NCBI GenBank assembly: GCA_026874595.1
Contig: CM049313.1
Coordinates: forward strand, 20,601,508 to 20,665,507
DNA from: Sipunculus nudus
Taxonomy: Eukaryota > Annelida > Sipuncula > Golfingiida > Sipunculidae
Direction: 5' to 3'
Length of the DNA: 64,000 nucleotides
The translations under genes and the position numbers were made by a program. Below are positions 1 to 45,200 of the stretch, one piece after another; positions within the stretch are counted from its first letter, which is position 1; every line of letters begins with the position of its first letter. The notes under the pieces are model-generated. The model was given only the letters and a program-made list of their open reading frames with translations. It searched no databases and was not told the DNA's origin.

Positions 1-3000
1 TTAATTCATATTTTGAAAATTAAATGAACCATTTTTTCATGACATTAATTTATTTGATTATATAATATGAGAATATAAGTAACTGTTAATATTTTATTAT
101 TTAATAACTGAAATTTTGATATCAAATAATTAGATCCTGTTATGTACAAAATTTAAAGTACAAGATTGTTTAATACCAAACTTCTTATGAAAGTGATTTA
201 AATAATATTTATTTTATTTGTAAAATTGATGTAAGTTTTATTATCTCTCCATATTCCTAAATTATCCTATGCTGGTTTTGCTGCAATGAAGAAGGGCATG
301 CTTGAAGAATAAAAGCCATGCATGCTACCAATATTGTAAAGTTTACCACCTCTCTGTTCACTCTCAAGATGTACTGTGCGATGGAATAAAACATGGCATC
401 ACATCCAAATGAACATATACATTCGAGAAGATGGGGTACTTTTGTCTCCAGTTTGGTTCTGTCCAGAAACTTGACGTGAACAGTATTTTTATTTGATATA
501 TTAATAAGGGTTGGGAAACGATTCACAGCCCTACATAAATTCCTCTCCTGATACATACATAAAGGACTGAATTTTCAGCTTTGATACTTAATAATAATTT
601 GCAATAATCATGAATAATTCCTCTTAAGTTACACTGAAAATCTTTATTTATTAATTACGAGAATGAAGAAAACGGAAGTATGTACTACAAAATAAATTTA
701 TGTGAAATATATAAGAAGAAAAAATGTACAAGTATGCATTATTGGTTGAATAAGTGAAAGCAAACAAGGTTTTGGGAGCATACCACCATAGGGACCCCCT
801 ACTTGGTGTTGGCTTGCTTTCTTAAATTTGAAGATTTCCAGTTCATGTATTTTCATGCTCATTTTAAATAATGATTTTTAAGAAGCAAAATGTACTTCAG
901 GGGATTAGGGGTTGTGGGGATTTTTCAGCTTCAACCCACTATGTGCCCTGTTTTTACAAACTTCAACCATTTGATCCTTTTATTTTTTTTAATAATCTCT
1001 CTCTTTCAGAAACTGTCAACTTTGCATCCCAATGCATGCTCACACCCAGAAAATAGGTGCCCAAATCACCTAAAAACACCCATCAATAGAGCTAAACATA
1101 ATAAATATTATGATTATAAATATTATCATTAGTGTATGGACTCAGATTATGATTTGATTGCAAGGCCAACTGTAAACAGAACCCATAAAGCATACTAATC
1201 AAGGTACATTCGTTCTTTTGTATTCAACATAGATTTATAATTATTTGATAAATTTTTATAGCATCTAGTTTATTTATTTGTTCATGAATGAGTAATAAAA
1301 AAACAAGTCTCTTAAAAAATTAGATACCAGAGAATTCTTTGTCATTGTATTGTATTTTATTGCATTGTATCATTATCTATTGAAATGTATATTGATATAT
1401 ATTTTTTATCATAGGAGAGGAATTAATATAGGGCTGTGCCCTGTTTTCCAATCTATATTGATGTATAAACTATAAATATGAGATTCAATAAACTATTGTT
1501 TACACCAATACAGCTAAGCATGACTGAAAGTCAGCTAAGCCAGAAATATTATGATAATACTCAAAAGTGAGTAATGGAATTGCATTTTACTCCTTAATAA
1601 TAAATCTTATCTTTGTATTCGTCCCTGTTATCAGGAAAACCTCTTTTTCTTGATCAAAAATTATTTCAGACAAAGATGTGTTGTAACTGTTGTTTTTAAC
1701 TGAATGCATTCTCATAATTCAGTGTTCATGGGGTGCTATGGTACAGAGCAGTACTACAGTATTTCACAGTTGTGTGAAATTTGTTGGAAACCATTTACAT
1801 ATTATTTAGGCTTTAATACAAAGCATTTTCTCAGGAGAGTAAATATCAAATGCCAGACATCACATTCCCAGAGCAGTTCTATGTTTAAGTAAACATTATG
1901 GAAGCCTCTGACAACTGGAGCATTTATCTTCTATGAAAACAACCTCTTTGTCTCACAACTGGCAAGCACTCTTTTAAAGAAATACACAATTTTAACAATC
2001 ACAATGTATATTATGAAAAATACGAGAAAATAAAATGTATATTTTTGTGTCGCCTTTTTTCCAATATTTATAGTACATCAAAGGTCAAAGTCTGAAGGGA
2101 GCCATAATTCACCAAATACTGTTTAAAAAGACACATGCAAAATGCCAGTTAATAGATGTAAAATGATAATTAACAGAAGCCAGATGGGGATTAATCTTTT
2201 GATTTTTCTCTTTTAAAGGTCACTTGTATTGTTCTTGCAGAAAAGTTTCCTTTTTTTTAATTTCACAAGAACATTCTGATATGCTTTGATCCATCTTTGG
2301 TTATAACTGTTAAGTGTTTTATAGCATTTTAATGTTAACTCTCACTTCTTGTTGCTGCACAGTAAGTAATAGTTTTTAAGGTTCTCATTTTTTTCAATTT
2401 CCTTAATTTGATTTTCCTTTTCTTTATGATTTTTAATATGTATGAATTTTTTCCAATATTATTCCCCTTTCAAACACAAAAGTTAAAAAATGTTTTGTTT
2501 TTAAAGTGCATTCATCAAATCGGTTTCAGACGGTATCGTACATTCACACGGGCAGCTATCACCTATGCATGAGATGAACTGAAGGACCGGGGAAAACAGA
2601 ACCTCCTGGGGGAAGTTGCACAAAATAACAGCCAGTACTCCTGAATGTCTACGGCCACCCACGAAAGTACACACAGGACAAACTTCTTCTAGGTTTGTAT
2701 GAGGATAAACACAGATCAATTGGAGTTTTTCCTTGGAACAAATTTGGCACTGCTTAATGTAAGTTTATATGGTTTCTACAAATTCAAATCTACCCAGACT
2801 CTCCTAGTCTCTAAAGATTACAGTTTCAGGAATCAACATAAAGCCGGGCGCCATTATGACTCGATCACCAAGGGTATATTGTTAGTTGGGAGTGACTATG
2901 AAATAACACTGACAGGGAATCTAAAAAAAAAAAGAAATTTCCTCTGCCAAATTGTTTTATAGCTTTTGCATTTCATATTGTACAGCTAGAACTTAAATTA

Positions 3001-3025
3001 TGAATAAACCCTCCCTGTTCTGAAG
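1..3025. other. No gene seen (DAPK intron beyond exon 3)
   Basis: AT-rich sequence. A short stretch at 2500-2720 is richer in G+C and open on the minus strand, but shows no kinase motif and no convincing splice sites. A TATTGTATTGTATTTTATTG run near 1345-1370 and AATAAAC near 1485 resemble a retroelement tail, without a recognisable body. Confidence 0.6.
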
Positions 3026-3092
3026 TGACTGTTGATATTACAACAGCTACTGTTGATATTTCAATTGGCTACTGTTGATATTTCAACTGGCT
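3026..3092. repeat. Three-copy short tandem repeat (GCTACTGTTGATATTTCAA)
   Basis: CTGTTGATATT recurs three times at about 23-bp spacing, separated by ACAACAGCTA or TCAATTGGCTA. Confidence 0.8.
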
Positions 3093-3749
3093 AATTTTTT
3101 AATATTACATTTCTTTGGAGTTAATGAATGAGTTTTCTAGAGAGATTCACATTTAACTTGTAATAGAGAATATAAGCTGTTGACAAAAATATATTTATAG
3201 TTCATGTGCAAATCTTAGTCTGAAATATCCTGGAAACATAGTACGTGCTAGAGGAAGAATGCAAAAGTAAATAAATAATCAATTAATTACTCTGTTAATT
3301 TCTCCCACTGACATGAACACTCTCACTGACATGAATATACTTTTAAGTTAAAATAATGATTCAAATGTAATTTTATTTCATTTGCTTTTTTTATATCAAT
3401 TTGATTCTTACTGTATACTGGAGTTTGTCCTGTACATATAAATATATTCAATACAACCTATAGTTATACAGGTCTATACTATATTAAACACCTCTGCATG
3501 ACCACATCATGTCTGGTTAACTGTACTGGATCAGACTGTGTAGGGACACCTCAGTCACACATTAAATATTGACACCTTATAAAGGCCAGTCAGGTGTCAA
3601 CAATGTCCCTATGGCCCTTATGACCTCCACTCAAGTCAAACCAATGTTAGCCCTGTGCTCACTACAAGGACACTCATCTTTGTATAAACTGTAGCTGAAC
3701 CCAAGATCACTAACTTGAGTACATGTACATGTATCATTCAGTGAAAAGT

Positions 3750-3915
3750 CCAGCACAGGTTATGTATTGTCCCATGTTTGTTAATCAGGTTATGTACTGT
3801 CTAATATTTGTTTTTAGGTTATATAGTGTCCCATGTTTTCTTTCTCGGGTTATTTGTTGTCTAATGTTTATTTTAATTAAGATTATGTATTGTCCAATAT
3901 TTAATTTATTTATAA
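3750..3915. repeat. Degenerate tandem repeat of about 37 bp (GGTTATGTATTGTCCCATGTTTG)
   Basis: Four to five units share GGTTATNTANTGTCNNATGTTT with variable T-rich spacers. The overlapping open frames here (3723-3950 plus, 3785-3967 minus) are products of the repeat. Confidence 0.75.
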
Positions 3916-4400
3916 AATATTTTAAAAATATTTTATGTTGCCCTTTCTGACAGCTACCATATTGCAATGTGTTAATTTATTGAATGCATACAGTTCAATA
4001 TTCAATACTACTTCCTCTATCCATATATTTTAAGAAAGCAATATTTAAAAGGTCTAAATATATAAATTATAAATTCAGTATTACACAGGAAATTCCTGCA
4101 TATTACTGTTTATGATGCAAGATTACCTGTTTTTACACTTAATTATATCTTAAACAGGGATAAAGACAGGGTATAAACAATGTAAATGTTTGCCTCCATC
4201 AATGATGGACATGTATTGTATTTTTGCTTGCAGTGTAATGATCTGATCTTGTTCTGTATTATATATTCAATTGTCAACTGCTTTAATTTCAGTGAAAAAT
4301 GAAATTGTCATGTTAATGTATTCACCCCTTAAAATTTGATACCAGTTAAAAAACTTTGGCATGCACACATCAATTAAACAATGATTTGTATATAACTTAC

Positions 4401-35504
<31,104 letters not shown>

Positions 35505-35729
35505 CCTGGCTGAGATGTCGCTAACTTGCGGGCCACATTTTACCTTGTCGAGTACTCCAGTCGTACGCTGCGAGACTGGCCTACTGCAGCAACGCCAGCT
35601 GTTAAGGGGATAGTTGCCAACAAGTTCACCAGAGGGAGCTGTTACACTGATTCCTAATTTGGCTGAGGTAAGGGGCCGTATCAATGGATCCAATGTGCCT
35701 TAAGACGCTCCAGGTAAAAATCTCTCTCT

Positions 35730-35747
35730 CCCCCCCCCCCCCCCCCC
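35730..35747. repeat. Poly-C tract with adjoining CT run, upstream of the DAPK start
   Basis: TCTCTCTCTC followed by about 18 C. On the DAPK sense strand this is poly-G then GAGAGA, 226 bp before the start codon, so within or just upstream of the 5' UTR. Confidence 0.95.
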
Positions 35748-36057
35748 GAGTATTATACAGAAGTATTCCTGGTGTGTATTTATTAATAATAAGTCGTAAT
35801 TAATCAAAAAGGAATGGACTGAAATTGGAGAATTAAAGCGAACTATATGTCTTCAATTTATTATCGTTTGTCCATAATTGTTTTGCATTTTTTTCTCTAC
35901 AGCTAATTAAATTTATATTGCATTATTTTTAACCATTATTATTTATCATCTGCGTAGGAAAACTGTTGTGTGAAGACAATTGCTTACATCATTCACATTT
36001 CAATCAAAATGAAATAGAGATTTTTTGGGGCAATAATTAAATTCAAACTATATCCAC

Positions 36058-36393
36058 TCAGACAGGTAAAGCATTCACTGGTGTAAAATAGTGTTGGGAC
36101 ACGATGCTTGTAAACAAAGATTGGTCACTGTATTTGTGAGACGGTCCACAGATTGACCCAGTGAGCATGCTGACCCCGCCGGTAAGGTTAATCCCCTCAA
36201 ACCTCCTCACACCGTGATGATCCGGTCCATCACACAGAGACCTCCTGTACGTCACTGTCTGGTAACAGATGGCGCCACAGTTGACGTCGAGCAACACCTG
36301 TGCGTCCTCGGCACTAGTCAGCATGTAGCAACGAACCCACTTCCTTCCACGAAGCCACTGAACGCCAAGTTTATGAGTTTTGGCGTATAACAC
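36058..36393 (-). other. Unassigned CpG-containing open frame upstream of DAPK
   Basis: A 111-codon open frame lies 550-890 bp upstream of the DAPK start codon, on the same strand. Its first codon is GTG, there is no early ATG, and no family is recognised. It has several Cys (CYM, CGAICY, SLCDG, SICG) and is richer in G+C and CpG than its flanks. It could be an upstream DAPK exon, an exon of an unrelated gene, a decayed element or chance. Confidence 0.15.
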
Positions 36394-36899
36394 ATGGTGA
36401 AATATGTGTGTATCTCTAATTGCATAAGTATTACTAAAAAACTAGACCGATTAACACTGATTAATGCATACAGTTAAATTAAGTGCTTTGTTCACCACTG
36501 AGAGCATCTAAATCACTTGTCCATATGCAAATTAACAATTTAATCAGCACCTGTAACTATACAAAACTGGTTCAGAGGTTATATTATCACCCATGTCTAT
36601 TTTTCTTGCATTCGATACACATAACAGGTGCGGATGCATTTCATATATGAGCCAAGTGAAAGAATGAAGCGATTGTAATATAGAGCTTGGACTGGAACGG
36701 AGACCTTTGGAGGCATAAGTTTACTAGCATCTGATAATTAACAAGAACTCCTCGTTTTTATCTATACCCAGTGAAATAACATCATACAAATCAGGATTTA
36801 TGCTTACATTTTATTTGGTTAAACATTGTCCCTGGTTTAACATTAATTGAATTTACTTCATCAATCATTTTAATTCATTTATCTTAGTTCTCTTTACAA

Positions 36900-37170
36900 A
36901 CTGGGGCGGATTTAGAGGGGGCGGGAAGGGGTGGAGCAGAGGGGGGAGTTGACCACCACTTTTTTGACGAAAAGGTATGGGAAAATAGAATAATATAGAA
37001 TATTCAAATTTTTGCGGCTTGTGCTTTTTCTGACATTCTGCATACTAGATTTATGTATTTAGTCTACTTGCACCCATAGCACACTTGTGCCAGGGTGTTT
37101 AGCCCAAACCCCTCCCAACCTCTCATCCAACCCCGTATCCGAAGATCCTGTATCCACCCCCGGTAAGTTT
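36900..37170. repeat. G/C-rich dispersed repeat (GGGGCGGATTTAGAGGGGGC ... ATCCACCCCCGG)
   Basis: It opens GGGGCGGATTTAGAGGGGGC and ends GTATCCACCCCCGGTAA. An inverted, shorter relative lies at 52640-52735 (GGGATCCACCACAGG end). No coding potential. Confidence 0.45.
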
Positions 37171-37270
37171 AATGGTATTTAAAAACAAATAGGGAAATGT
37201 TGGGGTTGAAAACTGAGGCAAACATGTTGTGAGGCGTTCGGTTACAATTCACTCATAATATATATACACG

Positions 37271-37295
37271 TATATATATATATATATATATATAT
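37271..37295. repeat. TA dinucleotide microsatellite
   Basis: About 12 TA units. Confidence 0.95.
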
Positions 37296-38222
37296 GAAAC
37301 TAGGCAAATAACTCCGGTAAGGAAGAAATACTATATTTTGGAGTTGATCTGTTTTCGGTTGTGCATGCATGTTGCAGGATATTTTTATGTACATCTGTTT
37401 TACGAAAAGGGACTGTTTATATATATTGCTCACATCGACTTAAGCAGATGCATGCACTCCCTGAAATCGGACTCGTTTTCTTTTCAGAAGAAGTATTCCA
37501 TGTATCTGAAAATCTGGACCACATCCGTTATTTGTAAAAATAGAATTCCTTTTCAGGCTGAACTTACCCATATCTGTATAGCGTTTCGTAGGCGCACTGG
37601 TAAAACAACATAGACCGCGCAAAAACGGATATGTTCGCATAGCTAAATAACGTTTCATTAACTGACACAGTTTAAATAAAATTAATTAGAAAACTGTGTA
37701 CATACAAAGGGCGAACTATAATCAAGAATGTAAGAACCACGTGCATCTGTAATCTAAATCTGGCTGCCCACTTACTAAGAGGCCGATTAAGTCAACAGCA
37801 TTTGGGCCAGCAGCGCCAACATGGATATTAGCTGGCTTGAATGTTAATATAAACTGTCCACTTGCATGGAACATACACACAAGACATGTGCAAACTGCAC
37901 GACATGCATATGTAAGAGAGAGCGACTTTACATAATTTTATATATTTTATTTTACTGTTAAAAAAATCCAGCGAAAGGTCCGTGAGAAAGGCTTTCGCAC
38001 TTCTGCATTGAAACACATTTTGCGGATTGAGAGTGTACAGACACGGCGTATATACATACATACGCCTGCGGATGTGGGCCTGATTAGCAGATGGATACAG
38101 AGCTTTTTCTGTTATTTATTGAGAGGGGAGATGTAATCAAATACCACTGTGCACGTATAGGTTATTAATAGGGTTAGTATCAGAGCACAATGTGTTCCAT
38201 TCTTGAGCAGACGTAGAATAAA

Positions 38223-38564
38223 AACTAGAAACCTGCATTCCAAGGAATGCAAGCCTCCGTCATTTGGGGGTCCGTATAGTGGGATGCTCCCTAACCCGTG
38301 CTCCCATATTTGGCCAATATTCCCAGGTTCATCGTGGATAGGTGACTCTACATTTCTGAATATTACTTGGTGATGTTCCTGAATGTGGATCAAATGCCGG
38401 ATCCAGACCAAAATATAATTGATTCTTCATACAGGGCCATTCCCGAAATGCTCTATAAATTTCATGAGATTCCATTCATGATCGCGTGAGTTATTTGTGA
38501 GCAAACACACACAAACACACACAAGAGGGGGGATGAATGCATACCCTCATGTCGGAGGCAAAAA
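38223..38564 (+). repeat. Dispersed repeat family C, copy 2
   Basis: AACTAGAAACCTGCATTCC, GCAAGCCTCCGTCATTTGGG, GGATCAAATGCCGGATCC, GGCCATTCCCGAAATGC, AACACACACAAACACACAC and CCCTCATGTCGGAGGCAAA. It has the most CpG and so is probably the youngest of the three. Confidence 0.75.
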
Positions 38565-38677
38565 TATAATTAACAAAAAATTATCAGTGACGAACATAAA
38601 CGGTGCATATATAGAAGTGGTATACTTTATAACAGAATGATTGCACGCGGATATCCGCCATGGAGCATCTCGAATAA

Positions 38678-38679
<2 letters not shown>

Positions 38680-38719
<40 letters not shown>
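38680..38719. repeat. TA dinucleotide microsatellite
   Basis: About 20 TA units, 115 bp after the end of family C copy 2. Confidence 0.97.
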
Positions 38720-38723
<4 letters not shown>

Positions 38724-38879
38724 AATCAAGAATGTAAGAAGCACGTGCATCGAGTATAGAATTATAACTAAAATATTGACCGAGTAAATTCAGTCAAACT
38801 TGTACGTCACACTGAAAGGTCAAGTTAATGGCAGGATTGTTGACACTTATTCGTTGTACAAGGTTAAGTTTTAATGCCA

Positions 38880-39060
38880 TTCGCTTTTTTGTGCCCCGTC
38901 TTTCTTATGTCTCTGACAGAATCTGAATAATTTGGATGTGCATACATAATCGTTTGTGATCCATTATGCAAAAATGCAATCGATTTAATCGATTATTAAA
39001 GAAAGCAACCAATCATCGATATAATCGAATAATTGGCACACCGCTATCCTACATTATATA
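38880..39060 (-). repeat. Dispersed repeat family A, inverted partial copy
   Basis: Read on the minus strand it gives GTGTGCCAATTATTCGAT, GATTGGTTGC, GCATTTTTGCATAATGGATC and CTGACAGA-type blocks in the same order as the two plus-strand copies. Confidence 0.6.
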
Positions 39061-40353
39061 ATAATAGCATTATTTCCTATCGGCCAAAAAGGTAATACTA
39101 CAAAACAATGTTAAACTTTAAACTTTTAAGAATTCTGAAATAACCAGTAGTTATGAAATGATCGAAACGTGCATGATAAACGCCTGTATTCATATTATAA
39201 AGAGGGTTTCTAACAGAAAAGAAAAAGAGAGGATGACAACTCTTTTCAGTGTGATTTTCTTAAAGTATTGCTTAACTTCTTTATTATAAGGTCGCCAGTA
39301 AAACCAAAAAGGCAAACATTTTGCCATATACATGTATATGTATGAGAAAAAAAGTTTAAATTTCATATATCGTGGTGGTATATAGATTAATTCCGAGTTT
39401 CAATAGTTTTACTAGGCTGCATATATGAAACGTTTAAAATTTAGTATAAAATATTACAGCATTATACTAAATAGAGAGATAACGTAATCAGACGTCGGTG
39501 AATAGGGTATGGACAGGACGGAATAATTTCTGAAATTGAACAAAAATAAAAGGAATCAATTATTTTAAAACAAATATAATATCTACTTGAATTCTACTTC
39601 AATTTATTTCCATTAAATATTCTGTAACGTAGAACTCCGAACCACATTTTAATATAAACTGTACTTTCGAGAATTCAATTACAAAAATCCCAAGTGTACA
39701 TCCAGTATTTTCAAGGCGGCTCGCTGTGAGGCGCAATACAATATATGAGCGACATCTTATGGCAAAACCTGGAACAAATTGCGGGGAGCCCTTTGCCCAG
39801 ACACCCACAGCGCGGAACTCGTTATAATTTTGAACTGTTGCAATTCATGCTTCAGTGGGGGGCCCCATTATTTTACATTTTTGGCTAATGCAGAAACTCA
39901 TGCTTGAAATTCCAAATACCTGGTCAAGCAGACATGAAAAAATATATGTTCAGCAAGATAATAACGGCCCTGTTGCGCTAGGTACACACAAGTTATAGAG
40001 GGTTTAACGCCTGTGTATGTGGAGAATAAACACACCAGTATGAATTTCTGCTTCACGGGGTAGCGAGGAGGACCATGCTCCGAGGTCCTCGGAGCAAATC
40101 TCAAATTCCTATAACAAGTGCATGTACTCGCACCTATTGTTCAGAGCAATTGTTAGGTGATAAATTCCAATGCATTTCCCATCTCTCAAGTGCTGTATGT
40201 ATATTGGCCTATGATGTACTTTGTTGGGGAAATAGTAACACACTTTGTTATTAAATAAGACTCCAGGGGCAAAATTAAACGGACTGCAGAAGAGTGTAGA
40301 CTTTACAAATAATATTGCATTACAAAACAGCAAAGCAAAAAGGCTCTCTCTCC

Positions 40354-40356
<3 letters not shown>
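39061..40356. other. Intergenic, no gene seen
   Basis: Short open frames at 39599-39808 and 39898-40104 (minus) are not recognised and lack supporting splice sites. Confidence 0.5.

Positions 40357-40401
<45 letters not shown>
40357..40401. repeat. CT dinucleotide microsatellite
   Basis: About 22 uninterrupted TC units; open frames of alternating Ser-Leu or Arg-Glu are artefacts. Confidence 0.97.
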
Positions 40402-40405
<4 letters not shown>

Positions 40406-41429
40406 GTGTTTGGGTGAAACCTTACACTGCATATATAAAAAATTTAAATGGAAACGGGATATGAAAATGGAGGTAAAACCGGACGGCGATATATATAAAA
40501 AATGGGATATAAATTAAAAAGTTAATCATGCAATTGTTTTATTTTAAAATACTTTGAATACTGGCTTTATTATTGTTGTTTCCCCACACATTATTTCTGT
40601 ATCAATTTTAATGCATGCAGATTCAGCATAAAGGGTGCCGTTCCAACCAGTAATATTATTTACGAAAGAAGAGACAGGAACACAAGAAGGCCAGTTGGAA
40701 TGTGACACCTAAGCAGACGACATGCACCTGTTTTATTTAATAAATTCTTTCCCGCGCCCGGTCTCAGTAGGTCAGTTTCAAGTGTTCGCACGCGGTATCT
40801 ATGGTTACAATGTTTTCATATACTGGAAAGCATGCTTTTCAATAACCAAGTTATGGAAAGGGAGTGATTAAAGCTGCATTAAGACATCCAACAGCTCAAC
40901 TATTTTCAATATGAATGCTTGTTACAGTTTCCCAGCTTGGCTGGAATGTACATTTATTTACATTAAAAGCATGGGGCTTGTTTGCTTAAGATATCATTCA
41001 GAAACCCGACTGACACATCATTCCTCACTTCTTGTTTGACGGCGGGTTCATTATTTGCAATACGGTGTTGGTCAACATTCATGAAATGGTATCGCATTAT
41101 GCCTCGGGCAGTTCATGCAGATCTCCCTAAATCCAGATCTGCGCGTTTACCAATAAGGGTATATTAGCCTGGGAATGAACAGCGATTTTCTTTTGTTGCA
41201 AACTTCATGGGGCACAGGTGTAGGGATATCTGACATGTCTTAATGTATATCCGTGTGTTTTACGTGTTTTACATCCTACAAAGGATTTCACTGCTTATCC
41301 AATGACTAAGATAAATAGAAATTTGATAAACAGAACCAACTAGAGATATGATGTACGTTATCATATATATTTTAATGGAATATACATTATATGTAATAAT
41401 GGTAGTGCACTATGCGTATGCTGAAATAT

Positions 41430-41545
41430 TTATATTATATTACTTCATATCATATTATATATTACTTTATATCATATTATATATTACTTTATATCATATT
41501 ATTTATCACTTTATATTATATTATATTATATTATATTTCATTTCG
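41430..41545. repeat. AT-rich tandem repeat (ATTACTTTATATCATATTATAT)
   Basis: Three units of about 25 bp followed by a TTATATTATATTATA stretch. Confidence 0.85.
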
Positions 41546-41648
41546 TAGTTAGTCATTTGATCATAACAGTTAATTATACCCATACTGCTAATAATGCCAC
41601 CATTGCCACTATTACTACTACTACGACCAAATCTGCTACTGCTAATAA

Positions 41649-41656
41649 TTATAATA

Positions 41657-41712
<56 letters not shown>
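41649..41712. repeat. ATA/AAT trinucleotide microsatellite
   Basis: ATAATATATAATAATAATAATAA and onward, about 18 AAT units. The poly-Asn and poly-Leu open frames here are artefacts. Confidence 0.95.
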
Positions 41713-42192
41713 TAATAAATTCTGTATCAACCCTGTAATGTCACTGACAGGGACTGCAAGGAACAGATTGGCAGAATCCTTGTTTTTAATTTACTAAATT
41801 AATAAGGCCAATGGACGGCATAAAAAAAAACACTTTTACGAACTATATTGTATGGTAATATTCTCCACCTTTTAGAAATACAGGGCGTATTAATAGCTTT
41901 TGTTGTGTGGATTATTTTTAAAACTCTTAATTATATACTTAATTCGGCATTATTTAGACGGATGCAAAACTTGCCCTTTAAAATTTCTCGGAGGTAGAGA
42001 CTTGCCCATTGATTAGCGTTCATATTTCAACATAAAAAAATAATCCACACATTTATACGATGAAAAGTTCTACATCATTTCAGTTTATGAAACCTATAAT
42101 TTCTACTATAATACAACTATTAAACTACGTTTTATAAAAGGGAAACTTAAAAAAGTAGCTTTCACATATGTTTGCATTGTTTTGCAACGTTT

Positions 42193-42195
<3 letters not shown>

Positions 42196-42247
<52 letters not shown>
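42196..42247. repeat. TA dinucleotide microsatellite
   Basis: About 26 TA units. Similar shorter tracts lie at 37271-37295 and 38680-38719. Confidence 0.97.
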
Positions 42248-42250
<3 letters not shown>

Positions 42251-45200
42251 TTAACAGGTAATATGCTATTATACACAAACGTTAAATGAAACTTCAATCT
42301 GTCCTGAAAACTAAGAATGCACCTCGACGGTTTTCCCCCTTTATAGAAAACTCCCGTGCCTTTCCCGAAAATTGCTTGGCACAACTCATTATTTGCATAT
42401 AAAGCTCCCGCGGGTTGTTGACTGGAGGTATGTGATTTGCCTGGGCTAGGCGGGTCGTAGGAAGTTCCCACGAGTGCTGGGAAAACCGCATGTAACCAAA
42501 ACATTATCCGTACTGGAGTGGTACTAAAGGATAGCATTATTTGTAAGGTAACGTATAATTTTGTCTGTTATCTCGGGGTTGTTATATTCGGAGAAAACAA
42601 GGATATGACAGTGGACAAAAGCGATGCATTCCTGCACCCCTCGTTTTTATGCTGCCACTGGAGTTCAAAGGTCAACCGTCCATCACACTAGCAGAAGGGA
42701 AAATCTCATAACAAAACGTCATGCAAAGCTTGAAACTATCCAGTTGTCAGACGATGCTATTTTTCTGCTGTTTTCTGAAATAGAGCAATTTGGAGTACTT
42801 CTTATTTTATGTTTTTCTAGCACACCAGTGTCATGGGGACAGTTTTCTATTAACATTTTATTAGAAGAGATAATTTCATGAGTTTTCTGTCCCTACTCAC
42901 GAGATGTCTTCGATAAGTTTTGCAAACCAGTGTAAAATTAAAAAAAAAAAGTATTGTATGAAGTATAATTATACCCGCATAAATGTTACTTCAGCCCCAG
43001 GTATTTAATGCTTAAAATGTTTTCCTAAATTTATTGCGGGTGTTCAGATGTCACGTTGGAAAATTAATTATTTTGTCAGTTTCCAGTTTATTCGCGCACC
43101 TGCAACTTGAACCATGGAAGCCATGTGGCTCCCCTGCCGCGACCCACTTGTCGCCTCTTCACTACGTTCGGGCCATTTCGCGGTATATAAATAGAAACAT
43201 TGTGTAACGTGGTGAACACTCATTAAAAAGATTTGTGGTTTGGTTGAACATTCCACCTTGTTTGTCTTTTCTTTTTCTTTTGTAGTTTCACGAATTTACA
43301 CCAATCCTAGCATGGAAATGAGTTAATTAAAGCATAATGGATTTACCATAGTGATTTAAGTTAAATTGTCCAACATTGCATTGGCATATGCCATTAATGT
43401 AAAAATGAGATACATTTATATATTTTATTCAACTCCATTTTAAAGGTCAAAAATTTTTAAGAATCATTTACTTTTCAATTTATATTGTTTCTTTTCATTT
43501 TTCCTGAATTTTATGGTTTTGTGAGCATTTGGGTCCATTGATTCTTTGGCTACTAGAAATAAATTAACATCATAACCATTTCTGTTCACGTCATCATGCA
43601 GAATTAAGAAATGCATCCAACCAGATTTGCAGAACTCATTTCTGCAGAATGGCCACATTTGTAAATTTTTTTCAATTACTTGTTATTATGCAATTAAATA
43701 TATTTATTCACTCATTAAATTTATATGATATAAACAACTAAGGATTTTTCTGATAAAGCACAGATTTATTTGAACACAACTATCCCCAAAAAATTATCTG
43801 AAATTGAGCAAGGAATATATTATCGTTTAAAGCATATCAATTTCTGATGATGTCTGTTACTTGTCAGCAGGTTGGCAATCCTGAAGTATCATGCAATCAC
43901 ATTCAAACAGTTTATATGAATGAATGTTTATCTAAACAAAACACCTGTCCTCTGAACTATTTGGATAAATGATGCTCTAGTGTAATTTAAAAAATAATTT
44001 AACTTGGGTACCTTTAATGATAGTATACCTTCTAAATATTGCATCTTTCATAAATATCTATATAAGGCAAACATTAATACTTTGAGCCTGCCAAAAGGTT
44101 TATTATGAAAGAAAAGTATAGAACTGGCATCATTGCCGATTTTCTGTGTGTTTGAAATTTGAAGAAAATAGGCCTTAATTGAAATATATGGGTCCTAGGC
44201 TAGTGTGAATCCCCCTGCCATACTTGCGAAATATTGATACAAGTGTGAATTCTTGCCAAACAGACTATTTATGCTCAGAAATTATTTACATCTGGTATGT
44301 TTACATCAGCAACATGTGTAACATAGGAAGGGCGGGGCAGGATAGCAGAGGGCTGTGAAGCACCTGTAAGCATGGGGCTGAAAGACTGGACGGCACTCCA
44401 GTAATTGCCATACAATCTGCATAGTGGCCACATATATTTAATGCAGTAGGGTAGGGAATAGGGATAGGGTGAGAGTGGGCATGCAGGGTTCTGTAACACT
44501 AAAGTCTTGAAAAAGTTGGTACATTGAACTGTAAAAAAAAATGAAAGTAGTGTGAATAGTTGCCATAATGCATAAGTATGAATTTCATTTTGAGAGATTT
44601 GTGTTAAATTGTTGAAAACTTTTGTTAATATAATAATGGCATTATAAGATGAGAACTTCACAATCACAATATTAATATTTTATGAGGGGCAAGTAACCAT
44701 ATGTGATAAAAAATATATGCAGTGATACAGCCTTCTTGGAACAAAGTAATTTATACAGAGTTCATAATTTAGTTAGGACCCCTGAGTGAACTTTGGGTGT
44801 TCTGTTGAGACTACACCATTACTTTTTAGTTTGCTTTAGCAACCTTCAGCTCCAATATTGAATTCCTGAACCACTAGGCTACATTCTATCATATAGGGTT
44901 AAGCAATATAATTGGTGCCCAAAATGGCAAATCAACCCATTAATGCTCATTCAGGGTATATTGACTTGAAATCTGTATGTTTTGTCTAAATCATCTTCAT
45001 ACTACCATTCTTAGGCAGCTATGCTTTCACAGACATTGATTCAGGAGCCACTCTGGTGTCTATTTCAGAGGAAATGAAAATATTAGTGAACCCCATAACT
45101 TTTGAGGAATTGCATATTTTCCCCCCAAATATGATACAAGAGTAGTTTCAATCAAAATTATTATCAGATCAATGAGAGCATGGTATCCAACTCTCAAGAT

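Noticed and set aside
2501-2719. Possible fourth DAPK exon on the minus strand
   Set aside because: It is G+C-richer than its flanks and open, but has no PEN, DFG or APE motif and does not continue the kinase after DLK.
35505-35693. 63-residue N-terminal extension of the DAPK frame
   Set aside because: The frame is open, but its only start would be TTG. The ATG at 35504 gives a family-typical N-terminus and catalytic residue numbering.
41594-41797. Asn-rich and Leu-rich frames at 41.5-41.8 kb
   Set aside because: They are translations of the AAT/ATT microsatellite.
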